Shown here: in pieces, positions 14,704-22,649 of the stretch
Numbering within the stretch: position 1 is the stretch's first letter
Layout of the letters: each line of letters begins with the position of its first letter
Made by a program: the position numbers and the translations under genes
Notes under the pieces: generated by a model
What the model saw: only the letters and a program-made list of their open reading frames with translations
Databases searched by the model: none
Told to the model about the DNA's origin: nothing
Assembly: GCA_964487565.1 (NCBI GenBank)
Contig: CAZARN010000021.1
Location: 1 to 26,726, forward strand
Source: Phil1 sp964487565
GTDB lineage: Bacteria; Bacillota; Clostridia; Christensenellales; CAG-138
Reading direction: 5' to 3'
Length of the DNA: 26,726 nt

Positions 14704-16065
14704 TCATCCGAGGCGTGAGCCGAGTATGACGCCCGCAAGGGAAAAATACACGAGTATCGAGCAGGCGTCCGTTATGGTGGTCAGGATGGGCGTCGCCATC
14801 AGGGCCGGGTCGAGCTTGAGCTTGAGCGCGAGCATGGGCAGCAGGCAGCCCATGGACTTGGCGATGCAGATGGTCGCAATAAGCGTTATGGAAACCGTTG
14901 CGGCCACCTGGAGGTCGCCGTACTGTATCCATATGCGGGCAAAATTGATGAGCGCGAGCCCTATGCTAACCAACAGCGCAACGCGGATCTCCTTGAACCA
15001 GACGCGGAAAAAGTCCGAAAGATCGATCTCGTCGAGCGCCATGCCGCGGATGATCATGGTGGAAGCCTGCGTGCCGCTGTTTCCGCCGGTATCCATCAGC
15101 ATGGGTATGAAGGAAACGAGCAGCGGGATCGCGGCGATCGCAGCCTCGAATTTTTCGAGCATCGCGCCCGTGACCATCGCGGAAACCATCAGCACGAGAA
15201 GCCACACGATGCGGTTCTTTGCAAGCTTCCATACAGGGGTTTTGAGGTATGTGTCCTCGGAGGGCGCCATACCGGCCATCTTTTCAAAGTCCTCTGTGTT
15301 CTCATCCTGCATGACGTCCACGGCGTCATCCACGGTGATTATGCCGACAAGCCGTTCTTCCTTGTCCACAACGGGCAGGGAGAGCATGTCATATCTGGAA
15401 AATATCTTCGCGACCTCTTCCTTGTCGTCGAGCGTATGTACATAGATCACGTTCGTGCTCATTATATCGCCGATTTCCGCTGAGGGGTCGGCAAGGAGCA
15501 GCTCGCGGATGGTAACGACGCCTTCAAGCTTGCGCTCTGTGCTTATCACATAACAGGTGTATATCGTTTCCTTGTCAACGCCGTTCTTGCGTATCACGTC
15601 GAATGCCTGATGCACCGTCAGCCTCTTTTTGAGGTAGACGTATTCGTTGGTCATTATGCTTCCGGCGCTGTCCTCCGGATATTGCAGATATTCGTTTATG
15701 AGGCTTCTGTTCTCCGCGCTGGAGTTTGAAAGCAGGCGCTTGACCACGTTTGCCGGCATTTCCTCGACAAGGTCCACATAGTCGTCCATGGACATATCGT
15801 CGATGATGTAGGCAAGCTCGCGATCTGAAAGCGCAACAATGAGGCTTTCCTGCACATCGCTGTCGATATAGGCGAACGTCTCTGCGGCGATCTCCTTTGG
15901 CAGCAGGCGGAAAAGCATGAGAAGGAGTTCAGGCTCCTCCCGTTCATACAGTTCTTCAAAGACCTCCGCGATATCGACCTCGTTCATATCGATGACGAGC
16001 GCCTTGACGGAGGAATACTTCTTCTCCCGAAGAAGAGAGAGGATCATTTCCTGTTCATGGGTCAT
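14704..16065 (-). CDS. mgtE: Magnesium transporter MgtE
   Basis: The 453-residue protein has the full MgtE architecture: an N-terminal helical MgtE_N domain (about 20-125), two CBS domains (about 130-250; SAGSIMTNEYVYL and IGDIMSTNVIYVHT mark their starts), a plug helix, and five C-terminal membrane segments (about 285-453) with the signature MLMDTGGNSGTQAS. It forms a homodimeric Mg2+ channel gated by cytoplasmic Mg2+ through the CBS and N domains. The ATG at 16065 is fixed by AGGAGG at 16072-16077; the frame stays open another 40 codons but through non-coding leader. No stop, frameshift or loss of key segments is seen. No terminator follows, so transcription may continue into the FMN-binding gene. 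Confidence 0.95.
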   Translation of the reverse strand: MTHEQEMILSLLREKKYSSVKALVIDMNEVDIAEVFEELYEREEPELLLMLFRLLPKEIAAETFAYIDSDVQESLIVALSDRELAYIIDDMSMDDYVDLVEEMPANVVKRLLSNSSAENRSLINEYLQYPEDSAGSIMTNEYVYLKKRLTVHQAFDVIRKNGVDKETIYTCYVISTERKLEGVVTIRELLLADPSAEIGDIMSTNVIYVHTLDDKEEVAKIFSRYDMLSLPVVDKEERLVGIITVDDAVDVMQDENTEDFEKMAGMAPSEDTYLKTPVWKLAKNRIVWLLVLMVSAMVTGAMLEKFEAAIAAIPLLVSFIPMLMDTGGNSGTQASTMIIRGMALDEIDLSDFFRVWFKEIRVALLVSIGLALINFARIWIQYGDLQVAATVSITLIATICIAKSMGCLLPMLALKLKLDPALMATPILTTITDACSILVYFSLAGVILGSRLG

Positions 16066-16081
16066 TGCGAACCTCCTTTTG

Positions 16082-16116
16082 GGGATGATCCGCAAAGGAG
16101 CGGCCATCCCGTTTTT
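16082..16116. promoter_or_regulatory. Hairpin in the mgtE leader, plus-strand terminator-like
   Basis: GGGATG-at-CCGC (16082-16093) pairs with GCGG-c-CATCCC (16100-16110) around a six-base loop. On the minus strand it ends four bases before the mgtE Shine-Dalgarno and has no U-run. On the plus strand it is followed by G and five T (16112-16116), so it could stop antisense transcripts coming out of mgtE. The rest of 16111-16290 shows no gene and no convincing mgtE promoter. Confidence 0.5.
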
Positions 16117-16290
16117 ATGATGTTTTACTCGGATCCGGCCCTGCGTCCATAACGCAAAAACTCCTTTACCCTTTATTATGCGCATTTGAGCGCAATGTCA
16201 TTTTACTTCGCACACATGTTCATTTCAAGCCTTTTTTTGATGCTTTTGCGACATTTGACGATAATATGCTTGACAGCTTTTTATCATTGC

Positions 16291-16320
16291 TTGAGTTAAT
16301 GTATTAAAGCGTGGTATCAT
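16291..16320 (+). promoter_or_regulatory. Promoter of the HAD phosphatase-aldose epimerase operon
   Basis: TTGAGT (16291-16296), an 18-base spacer and TATCAT (16315-16320) with an extended -10 TGG. The expected start site near 16327 is only about three bases before the ATG at 16330. A perfect TTGACA at 16270 lacks a -10 at usual spacing. Confidence 0.6.
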
Positions 16321-16329
16321 TGCGTTGTT

Positions 16330-17127
16330 ATGACGAAGCCGTTTGAAAATGCGCCGGCGGAAAAGCTTGAAGCGCTCAAATACATAATGTTCGACGTGGA
16401 CGATACGGTGACCAACGGCGGCAAGCTGACGGACACGGCATATCGCGCCATGTGGGCGCTTTTTCGCGCGGGATATGCGCTCATACCGGTCACGGGAAGA
16501 CCCGCGGGCTGGTGCGACATGATGCTGCGCGAGTGGCCGGTCGAGGCCGTAATATGCGAAAACGGAGCCTTCGCGCTGTACATGCAAAACGGCAGGGTGC
16601 GCACGCTGCTCCATCCAAACGCCGCGGCGGATCCGGCGCCTGCACTTGAAGCGCTTCGCGCGCGCGTGCTCGACGCCGTGCCGGGCGCAAGGCTTGCGCG
16701 GGATCAGGCGTTTCGCATTTATGACGCGGCGTTCGACTTCGCGGAGGATGAACCGCGCCTTGACGACGCCACAGTGAACGCCGTGATGCGCGTCTGCGCG
16801 GACGCGGGCGCTCAGGTGAAGCTTTCCTCCATCCATGTGAACGCATGGTTCGGCGTATATGACAAGCTTTCAATGGCGCTGCGTTATTTTGAAAGCGTGA
16901 AAGGGCTTGACGACGCCCGCGACAGCGTGCTCTTCTTCGGCGATTCGCCGAACGACGAGCCGATGTTCTCATATTTCCCGCTGTCCTGCGGGGTGGAAAA
17001 CGTTTCCGATTATCTTGCGCTAATGCGCAATCCGCCATCCTATATCGCGCGCGGGCGCGGCGGAGAGGGATTTGCGCGGGCGGCGCGCACGCTGCTTGAA
17101 AAAACCTTCCGGGGTGAGGACAGATGA
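16330..17127 (+). CDS. HAD-family hydrolase (HAD-IIB type phosphatase)
   Basis: The 265-residue protein has all HAD motifs: motif I FDVDDTVT with nucleophile Asp22 and Asp24, motif II VTGR with Thr55, motif III Lys179 in VYDKLSMALRYF, and motif IV FGDSPNDEPMF starting near residue 203. The cap between motifs II and III fits HAD-IIB (Cof/sucrose-phosphatase/phosphomannomutase-like) enzymes that dephosphorylate sugar phosphates or related metabolites. The substrate cannot be predicted. ATG 16330 has no Shine-Dalgarno sequence and lies within about three bases of the predicted transcription start, so the mRNA may be leaderless; an internal ATG at 16387 would cut into motif I and is excluded. The last four bases overlap the aldose epimerase start, so the two are co-expressed. 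Confidence 0.85.
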   Translation: MTKPFENAPAEKLEALKYIMFDVDDTVTNGGKLTDTAYRAMWALFRAGYALIPVTGRPAGWCDMMLREWPVEAVICENGAFALYMQNGRVRTLLHPNAAADPAPALEALRARVLDAVPGARLARDQAFRIYDAAFDFAEDEPRLDDATVNAVMRVCADAGAQVKLSSIHVNAWFGVYDKLSMALRYFESVKGLDDARDSVLFFGDSPNDEPMFSYFPLSCGVENVSDYLALMRNPPSYIARGRGGEGFARAARTLLEKTFRGEDR

Positions 17128-18113
17128 TATCAGGATATGCGTTCGGCGATTGCGCCGCGGGGCGCGTGACGCGCTTCAGGCTCGAAAACCGCAGCGGCGC
17201 GTATGCCGATATACTCAGTCTCGGCTGCACGGTGCAGGCGCTTGCCGTGCCGGACAAGGCCGGCAGACTCACGGACGTGGCGCTGGGATATGACTGCGCG
17301 AAGGATTATATTTCCCGCTCGCCTTATATGGGCGCGGTGTGCGCGAGGGTGGCAAACCGCATTGGCGGCGCGCGCTTCACCTTGGGCGCGGACGAATACG
17401 CGCTCGTCAAAAACGACGGGGAAAACTGCCTTCACGGCGGAGGGCGCGCGTTCAGCTTCGGCATATGGGACGCCGGGACGCAAGGGGATGCGCTCATCCT
17501 CTCGCGCGTGTCGCCGGACGGGGAATACGGTTTCCCGGGGGAGCTTGAACTGAGCGTGACATACCGCATGACGGACGACAACGCGCTCACGATCGAGTAT
17601 GAGGCGCAAAGCGCCGCCGATACGCCGGTCAATCCCACCAACCACACCTATTTTTGCCTCGACGGGCAAAAGAACGTTTCAAAAACGAGGCTCATGCTTG
17701 AATCTGATGAGTATCTTGAAACGGATAGCGCGCTTATCCCCACAGGGCGGCGCATACCGGTCGAGGGGACGGAATTCGATTTCAAAGAGGCGAGGGATAT
17801 CGGCCGCACGCCCTATGACCACTGCTTTGTGCTGCGCGGCGCGGGATACAGGCGTTTTGCGCGCGCGCAAAGCCCGTTTTCCGGCATCGTGATGAGCGCC
17901 TTTACCGACAGGCCTGCGGTGCAGCTTTACACGGCCGCGTCCCTCGACGAAGCGCACGGCAAGCGCGGCGCGCGATACGGTTCCATGAGCGGTTTTTGCC
18001 TTGAAACGCAGTGCTTCACGGACGCCGTGAATCATGCGGGATTCCCGACGTGCATACTAAAGGCGGGCGAAAAATTCAAAAGCCGCACCTCATATGCTTT
18101 TGATGTTATTTGA
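17124..18113 (+). CDS. galM: Aldose 1-epimerase (galactose mutarotase)
   Basis: The 329-residue protein is of the GalM family, which interconverts alpha and beta anomers of hexoses in the cytoplasm. Conserved active-site positions are present: His104 in NCLHGGG, the general-acid His174 in NPTNHTYFCL, Asp232 in PYDHCF and the general-base Glu294 in GFCLETQCF. The ARVANRIGGARFTLG segment near residue 75 is also typical. Length is normal for the family. The ATG overlaps the HAD gene stop (ATGA), with GGGGTGAGGA upstream. No gal or lac genes are adjacent, so its sugar pathway is not shown. There is no clear terminator after it; the V-ATPase promoter begins 11 bases downstream. Confidence 0.92.
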   Translation: MISGYAFGDCAAGRVTRFRLENRSGAYADILSLGCTVQALAVPDKAGRLTDVALGYDCAKDYISRSPYMGAVCARVANRIGGARFTLGADEYALVKNDGENCLHGGGRAFSFGIWDAGTQGDALILSRVSPDGEYGFPGELELSVTYRMTDDNALTIEYEAQSAADTPVNPTNHTYFCLDGQKNVSKTRLMLESDEYLETDSALIPTGRRIPVEGTEFDFKEARDIGRTPYDHCFVLRGAGYRRFARAQSPFSGIVMSAFTDRPAVQLYTAASLDEAHGKRGARYGSMSGFCLETQCFTDAVNHAGFPTCILKAGEKFKSRTSYAFDVI

Positions 18114-18124
18114 AACCTATGCGC

Positions 18125-18153
18125 TTGAAAGAGCGTGGGCGGAGATATATACT
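18125..18153 (+). promoter_or_regulatory. Promoter of the V-ATPase operon
   Basis: TTGAAA (18125-18130), a 17-base spacer and TATACT (18148-18153). An alternative -10, TATAAA, lies five bases further on. The short leader can fold CTTGG (18162-18167 region) with CCAAG just before the AAGGAGGA site. Confidence 0.8.
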
Positions 18154-18201
18154 ATAAAATGACTTGGTTTTTGTACCCACCCAAGAAGGAGGACGTTCAT
18201 T

Positions 18202-18513
18202 TTGCCAACGATGATTGAAAAGATCGCCGCCGCAGAGGCGGAAGCCGCAAAGATACGCCGCGACGCAGCAGCGGAGGGACGCGCGAGGATCGCCGGGGCA
18301 GGTGCCGCGGCCGCGGCGGACACGGCGTCCGCGCGTGAAAAAGCCCGCGCAGAGCTTGATTGCGCACGCGCCCTCTACGAAAAAGAAGGCGAAGCGCAGG
18401 CTGTCGCCATCCTTGCGGAAAAATCCGCTGAGGCCGACGCGAATTGCGCCGACGCGCGCAAAAACCTGGATAAAGCCGCTCAGTTTATCCTTGAGAGGGC
18501 CATGAACGCATGA
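18202..18513 (+). CDS. ntpF: V-type ATPase peripheral stalk small subunit (G/H type, NtpF-like)
   Basis: This 103-residue Ala/Glu/Lys/Arg-rich protein is predicted to be one long helix throughout, as expected of the small stator subunit (NtpF in E. hirae, H in archaea) that pairs with subunit E to form the peripheral stalk. Sequence identity in this family is low, so the call rests on composition, size and first position in an ntp-ordered operon. I start it at TTG 18202, which is eight bases from AAGGAGGA (18186-18193); the ATG at 18211 would be 17 bases away. Its TGA overlaps the next ATG (ATGA). Confidence 0.8.
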   Translation: MPTMIEKIAAAEAEAAKIRRDAAAEGRARIAGAGAAAAADTASAREKARAELDCARALYEKEGEAQAVAILAEKSAEADANCADARKNLDKAAQFILERAMNA

Positions 18514-20450
18514 TAGTGCGCATGAAGCGGCTTTCCCTCATCGCGCTCAAATCCGATGAGGAGAAGATATTGCAGGAGCTGCAAAAGCTTTCGGCCGTGC
18601 AGGTGCTTTCGACCGGCGAGGCCAAAGGTTCGGAAAAGCTCGATGCGCTGCGCCGCGAGGTGGAGCGTGTCGGCTCCGCGCGCGCGGCAATAAAACCGTA
18701 TTATAAGAAGCCCAAGTTCGCGCCCACGCCGCAGTGCAGCGCCGATGAGCTTGCAAAGAGCCGCGAAAAATCGCGCGAGCTTTGCGCGGGGATCGAGCGG
18801 CTTGAGGGCAAGCTCGCTTCAACGCGCGCGGAAGCCGAGCGTCATACGTCGACTGCGGATTCGCTGATCCCCTTCTGCGGGCTTGAAACGCCAATCGAGA
18901 ACATCGTGCCGACGCGCACGATACGCTATATCACGGGCGTTGCGGACGCGAAAGCGCTCGAGCGCGTGGATGAGCTCGGCGATATCGTGAATACCGAGCT
19001 TGCGGTGGAAAAATATCCCTCCCCGGCCGGCACGGGCGTGATCATCGCCTGCTATGCGCTCGACAGGGAAGCGATAGCGCGCGCGCTTAAGGAGACTACG
19101 TTCGTCGAATATAACTTCCCGAAGCTCACCGGCACGCCCGCAAAGGCGATCGAAGCCGAGCGCGGCGAGGCGGCGCGACTTTATGAGCAGTGCGAGGGCA
19201 TAGAGGACGAGCTGCGCGCGCTTGCGAAGGATCGGGCTGATCTTCTGCTTGCGGAGGATGCGGCCGCGATAGCGCGCGAGCGCGAGGAAAACCGCTGCGC
19301 GATGGATGAAACGGATTACGCATTCATAATGGACGCATGGGCGCGCGCGGACAAGCTCGAGGAGATAGAGCGCGCGGTAGCGTCCGTGACGGACGCATAT
19401 CACATCGAAACGCGCGATCCGCTGCCCGAAGAGGTCCCGCCGACGGTGATGAAGAACAAAAAGCTCATCGAGCCTTATGAGTCGATCGTTGAGATGTACG
19501 CGCTGCCGTCATACAGGGGCGTGGACGCGACGGCCGCGATGGCGCCGTTTTATTTCCTGTTTTTCGGCATGATGCTTTCCGATATGGGTTACGGACTTGC
19601 GCTGTTCATCGGCGGGCTTCTTTATCTGAAGCTGCTGCGTCCGCGTCCCGGCGCGGCGAAGCTTGTGCGGGTGCTCGCATACGGCGGTCTTTCCGCGATA
19701 CTTGTTTCCCCGTTCATAGGCACGTTCTTCGGAATGGATTTTGACGCCGTCCTCGGCACGGCGAATATTTTCCCGCTGCTTTTCGATCCCATGATCGACG
19801 TCATGCAGATGATGATACTCTCCTGCGGACTGGGCCTCGTCCACATGTTCACGGGCATAGGCATAAAGATGTATATGTGCTTCCGCGAGGGGGACTGGCA
19901 AAGCGCGATATTCGATCAGTTTTCATGGATGCTGCTGCTTGTCGGCCTCATCGGGATATTCGCCTTCCCGCAGCTCAAAACCGCGGCGACCGTCCTTGCG
20001 CTTGTGGGCGCGGGCATACTGCTGATCTTCTCCGGACGCTCGCAGAAGAATCCGATCAAGCGCGTCACGAAGGGCCTTTCCACGCTTTATAACATCACGG
20101 GTTATCTTTCGGACATACTTTCATATGTGCGAATATTCGCCCTTGGCCTTGTTTCGGGCGCGATGGGCATGGTGTTCAACCTGATCGGCAGCCTTGTGTA
20201 TGACGCGCTGGGCGGCCTCGGGATAATCGGCGTGATAATCGGCGTGATACTTGCCGCCGGCATACTGCTGCTGCTGCACGTGTTCAGCCTGTTCATCAAT
20301 ACGCTCGGCGCCTTCGCCCACACGGCGAGGCTTCAGTTCATAGAGTTCTTCGGCAAGTTTTACGAGTCCGACGGCGTGGCGTTCAAGCCGCTTGCCGAAA
20401 AGACCAAAAACGTTGAGCTCGTCCGCGATGCGGACACGAAAACCGCTTGA
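18510..20450 (+). CDS. ntpI: V-type ATPase subunit I (a-subunit, membrane stator)
   Basis: The 646-residue protein has the two-part a-subunit layout: a cytoplasmic N-terminal half with coiled-coil arms (about 1-335) and a C-terminal half with about seven or eight membrane segments beginning at MAPFYFLFFGMMLSDMGYG. It forms the ion half-channels against the K ring. The two arginines needed for ion release are present: Arg541 in SYVRIFALGLVSGAMG and Arg607 in HTARLQFIEFFGKFYES, matching the essential E. hirae NtpI arginines in context. Length is normal. The ATG overlaps the preceding stop, and translation is probably coupled; a second ATG four codons on is an alternative start. Followed by a 65-base gap, the second longest within the operon. 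Confidence 0.95.
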   Translation: MIVRMKRLSLIALKSDEEKILQELQKLSAVQVLSTGEAKGSEKLDALRREVERVGSARAAIKPYYKKPKFAPTPQCSADELAKSREKSRELCAGIERLEGKLASTRAEAERHTSTADSLIPFCGLETPIENIVPTRTIRYITGVADAKALERVDELGDIVNTELAVEKYPSPAGTGVIIACYALDREAIARALKETTFVEYNFPKLTGTPAKAIEAERGEAARLYEQCEGIEDELRALAKDRADLLLAEDAAAIAREREENRCAMDETDYAFIMDAWARADKLEEIERAVASVTDAYHIETRDPLPEEVPPTVMKNKKLIEPYESIVEMYALPSYRGVDATAAMAPFYFLFFGMMLSDMGYGLALFIGGLLYLKLLRPRPGAAKLVRVLAYGGLSAILVSPFIGTFFGMDFDAVLGTANIFPLLFDPMIDVMQMMILSCGLGLVHMFTGIGIKMYMCFREGDWQSAIFDQFSWMLLLVGLIGIFAFPQLKTAATVLALVGAGILLIFSGRSQKNPIKRVTKGLSTLYNITGYLSDILSYVRIFALGLVSGAMGMVFNLIGSLVYDALGGLGIIGVIIGVILAAGILLLLHVFSLFINTLGAFAHTARLQFIEFFGKFYESDGVAFKPLAEKTKNVELVRDADTKTA

Positions 20451-20451
20451 T

Positions 20452-20464
20452 CCGGCGAAGCCGG
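20452..20464 (+). other. Hairpin between ntpI and ntpK
   Basis: CCGGC-gaa-GCCGG begins one base after the ntpI stop codon and is followed by an A-rich stretch and the strong AGGAGG (20499-20504) of ntpK. There is no U-run, so it is not a terminator; it may shield the ntpK message or mark a processing site. Confidence 0.55.
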
Positions 20465-20515
20465 TGCAATATAAAAAACAAACGACCATCATATTTTCAG
20501 GAGGAATTCATCTAA

Positions 20516-21022
20516 ATGGAAAACTCAGCAGGTATCTTCTCCAGCCTTTCCGGCAATGAGCTCGGCATCATCTTCACGGCTTTGGGCGTGGTGTTCGCGG
20601 CGCTGTTCGCGGGCATAGGTTCCGCAATCGGCGTCGGCAAGGCCGGTCAGGCCGGTTCCGGCGTTGTGGCGGATCAGCCCGAACGCTTCGGCAACATCCT
20701 CGTGCTCGAGCTGCTGCCGGGTTCACAGGGCATATACGGCTTCGCCGTATCCATCCTCATCCTCATTTTCTCCGGCCTGCTTGCCGGCAACACCGAAGCG
20801 CTCACCCTCCAGAAGGGCATATCGTACTTCGTGGCCTCGCTGCCGGTCGGCTTCGGCGGTTTGCTTTCCGCAATACATCAGGGCAAGGTCTCCGCGAGCG
20901 CGATCCAGATGCTTGCGAAGCGCTCTGACGGCTTCGGTAACGGCATGATGTTCGCGCTGATGGTCGAGACGTACGCGCTGCTTTCCCTCATCGTCAGCGT
21001 GTTCCTCGTGCTCTTCGCGTAA
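20516..21022 (+). CDS. ntpK: V-type ATPase subunit K (c-ring, Na+-type)
   Basis: The 168-residue proteolipid has two helical hairpins (four membrane segments), the duplicated form seen in E. hirae NtpK. Residues equivalent to the E. hirae Na+ ligands are visible: Leu67, Ser70 (Thr in E. hirae) and Gln71 in LELLPGSQGIYG, Gln122 in AIHQGK, and the essential carboxylate Glu151 in MVETYALL. Only the second hairpin has the canonical ion-binding Glu. Na+ coupling is inferred from this set. An additional acidic residue, Glu65, precedes the LLPGSQG motif. AGGAGG eleven bases before ATG 20516, a 5' hairpin and a separate leader fit high expression of a multi-copy ring subunit. Confidence 0.95.
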   Translation: MENSAGIFSSLSGNELGIIFTALGVVFAALFAGIGSAIGVGKAGQAGSGVVADQPERFGNILVLELLPGSQGIYGFAVSILILIFSGLLAGNTEALTLQKGISYFVASLPVGFGGLLSAIHQGKVSASAIQMLAKRSDGFGNGMMFALMVETYALLSLIVSVFLVLFA

Positions 21023-21042
21023 GAAGCGCCGGGGTGGCTGAG

Positions 21043-21651
21043 ATGGCGCAAACAGAAAACAATGCGGACAGGCTGATCGGAAGGATAACGGACGCCGCGC
21101 GCGGCGAGGCGGCCGAGACCCTTGCGGGAGCGGACGCGGAATGCAAGAAGATCGCCCTCATCGCCGAAAACGATCTTTTCGACATCGAGAGCGACATGAA
21201 CGCACGCAAAAAGCGCGCGCATGACGAGATTATCGAACGCAGCCGCACGAACGCTTCCCTCGATGCGAGAAAGTACGCCCTTGCGGCGCGCCGCGCCGTT
21301 GTGGACGAGGCGTTCGAAAGGGCCGCGCAGAAGCTTGAAGCGCTTGGCGAGCAGGAGAGGCGCGGCCTCATCGAAAAGCTGATGCTCAGTGAAGCGGAGG
21401 GCGGAGAGTGCGTGATCCTCGCCGGCGCGGATGAAAAAAGCGTGCGCGGCAGCGGCCTTATTGCCGCCGTGAACGAAAAGCTCGCGGCTGAGGGCAAGAA
21501 GCCACTCGTGCTTGGCGGCGTGACGGAAACGATCGCGGGCGGGTTCATCCTGCGCGCGAGCGGATATGAAAAGAACTGTTCCTTCGAGGCGATGCTGCGC
21601 GACGCGCGCACGGCGTGCGAAAGCGAAGTTGCCGCGATACTGTTCGGATAA
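21043..21651 (+). CDS. ntpE: V-type ATPase subunit E (peripheral stalk)
   Basis: The 202-residue protein has a long charged N-terminal helix (about 1-105, Ala/Glu/Arg/Lys-rich) and a compact C-terminal alpha/beta domain (about 105-202) ending in the conserved GGFILRASGYEKNCSFEAML region. With the small NtpF subunit it forms the stator linking the A3B3 head to subunit I. ATG 21043 is preferred because GGGGTG (21031-21036) fits as Shine-Dalgarno; a GTG at 21034 lies within that site. It is 20 bases from ntpK. Confidence 0.92.
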   Translation: MAQTENNADRLIGRITDAARGEAAETLAGADAECKKIALIAENDLFDIESDMNARKKRAHDEIIERSRTNASLDARKYALAARRAVVDEAFERAAQKLEALGEQERRGLIEKLMLSEAEGGECVILAGADEKSVRGSGLIAAVNEKLAAEGKKPLVLGGVTETIAGGFILRASGYEKNCSFEAMLRDARTACESEVAAILFG

Positions 21652-21662
21652 GGGGATCGAAG

Positions 21663-22649
21663 ATGCCACAGACAAGCGCCCTGTACGGCGTTGCGAGGAT
21701 AAGGAGCGCGGAAAGAACGCTCATCAACCGGGAACGGCTGCGCCGTTTTCTGGAGATGAGCGCCGATGAGATGCTCCGTCAGCTCGTCGAGAGCGGATAC
21801 GGCGCGATGCCGGACGCCACGCCCGACGACACCGAGGCGCTTATTGCCTCGGAGCTCGTGCGCGCATACGACCTCGTGCGCGAGGTGACAACAGATCCCG
21901 CCATGACGGATATATTCCTTATGGATGCGGACATACATAATCTGAAGCTTCTCATCAAGCTTCGCATGACCGGAAGCCGCGATGAACCCGCGCTTATGCA
22001 CGGCGGCGTTTTCGATGAGAAAATGCTCAAAAAATGCGTGGAGGAGGGCGAGTATTCCCCCCTGCCGGAGCTTCTTCGCGAAGCGCTCGCGTCGATCGAG
22101 GAAAGCCTCATCGGCTCGGCGCCGGATCCCGCGCGCGTGTCCACCGTGCTTGACGACGCATACATACGCTACGCCTATAAATACGGCAACGCATTCGTGA
22201 AGGAGTATTTTGCGGCATTCGCGGATTTCACGAACATCGCGACCCTCATGCGCGTGCGCGCCATGAAGGGCGAGCGGGGGCGCTTCGCCTCCCTCATCAT
22301 CGCGCCGGGCGAGATATCGCGCGAAACGCTGATGCGCGCGTTCGAGCTGCCGTATGACGCCGTTTCGCGCCTCGTATGCTCCGGCAAGACGAAGGACGCG
22401 ATGGCGCGCGGCATCGAAGCCGCGGCAAAAACCGGACATATCGCCAATGTGGAGCGCGAAAGGGACGATTATCTCATCCGTCTCGCCTCCGCGGGCAAGG
22501 ACGACACGGATACCGTGCGCCCTATCGTCGGGTATCTCATCGCAAAACGCCAGGAAGCGCGCGACGTGAGGCTCGTGCTCACAACAAAGCGCAACGGCCT
22601 CCCCGATGAAGTTATAAACGAAAGGATGAGGCTGCTCTATGGCGAATGA
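21663..22649 (+). CDS. ntpC: V-type ATPase subunit C (central stalk, d-type)
   Basis: The 328-residue protein matches NtpC, the funnel-shaped mostly helical subunit that docks the D-G axle onto the K ring. Supporting segments are GVARIRSAERTLINRERLRR at the start, the FLMDADIHNLKLLIKLRM stretch near residue 85, DDAYIRYAYKYGNAFVKEYF and the later FTNIATLMRVRAMKGERGRF. ATG 21663 follows AAGGGGA; the frame is open further upstream, but only as overlap with ntpE. The last eleven bases overlap ntpG, in a different frame. Confidence 0.9.
   Translation: MPQTSALYGVARIRSAERTLINRERLRRFLEMSADEMLRQLVESGYGAMPDATPDDTEALIASELVRAYDLVREVTTDPAMTDIFLMDADIHNLKLLIKLRMTGSRDEPALMHGGVFDEKMLKKCVEEGEYSPLPELLREALASIEESLIGSAPDPARVSTVLDDAYIRYAYKYGNAFVKEYFAAFADFTNIATLMRVRAMKGERGRFASLIIAPGEISRETLMRAFELPYDAVSRLVCSGKTKDAMARGIEAAAKTGHIANVERERDDYLIRLASAGKDDTDTVRPIVGYLIAKRQEARDVRLVLTTKRNGLPDEVINERMRLLYGE

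Noticed and set aside
16066..16185. Forty-codon N-terminal extension of MgtE.
   Set aside because: It reads through the hairpin leader and lacks a ribosome site; ATG 16065 with AGGAGG gives the normal MgtE length.
16179..16194. Inverted repeat TGCGC-atttga-GCGCA between mgtE and the HAD gene, considered as an operator.
   Set aside because: It is not placed over a convincing promoter, and such GC palindromes arise easily at this composition; not enough support.
18114..18201. Terminator for the HAD-galM operon in the gap before the V-ATPase genes.
   Set aside because: The only foldable element, CTTGG...CCAAG, has no U-run after it and lies downstream of the V-ATPase promoter, so it belongs to that leader.
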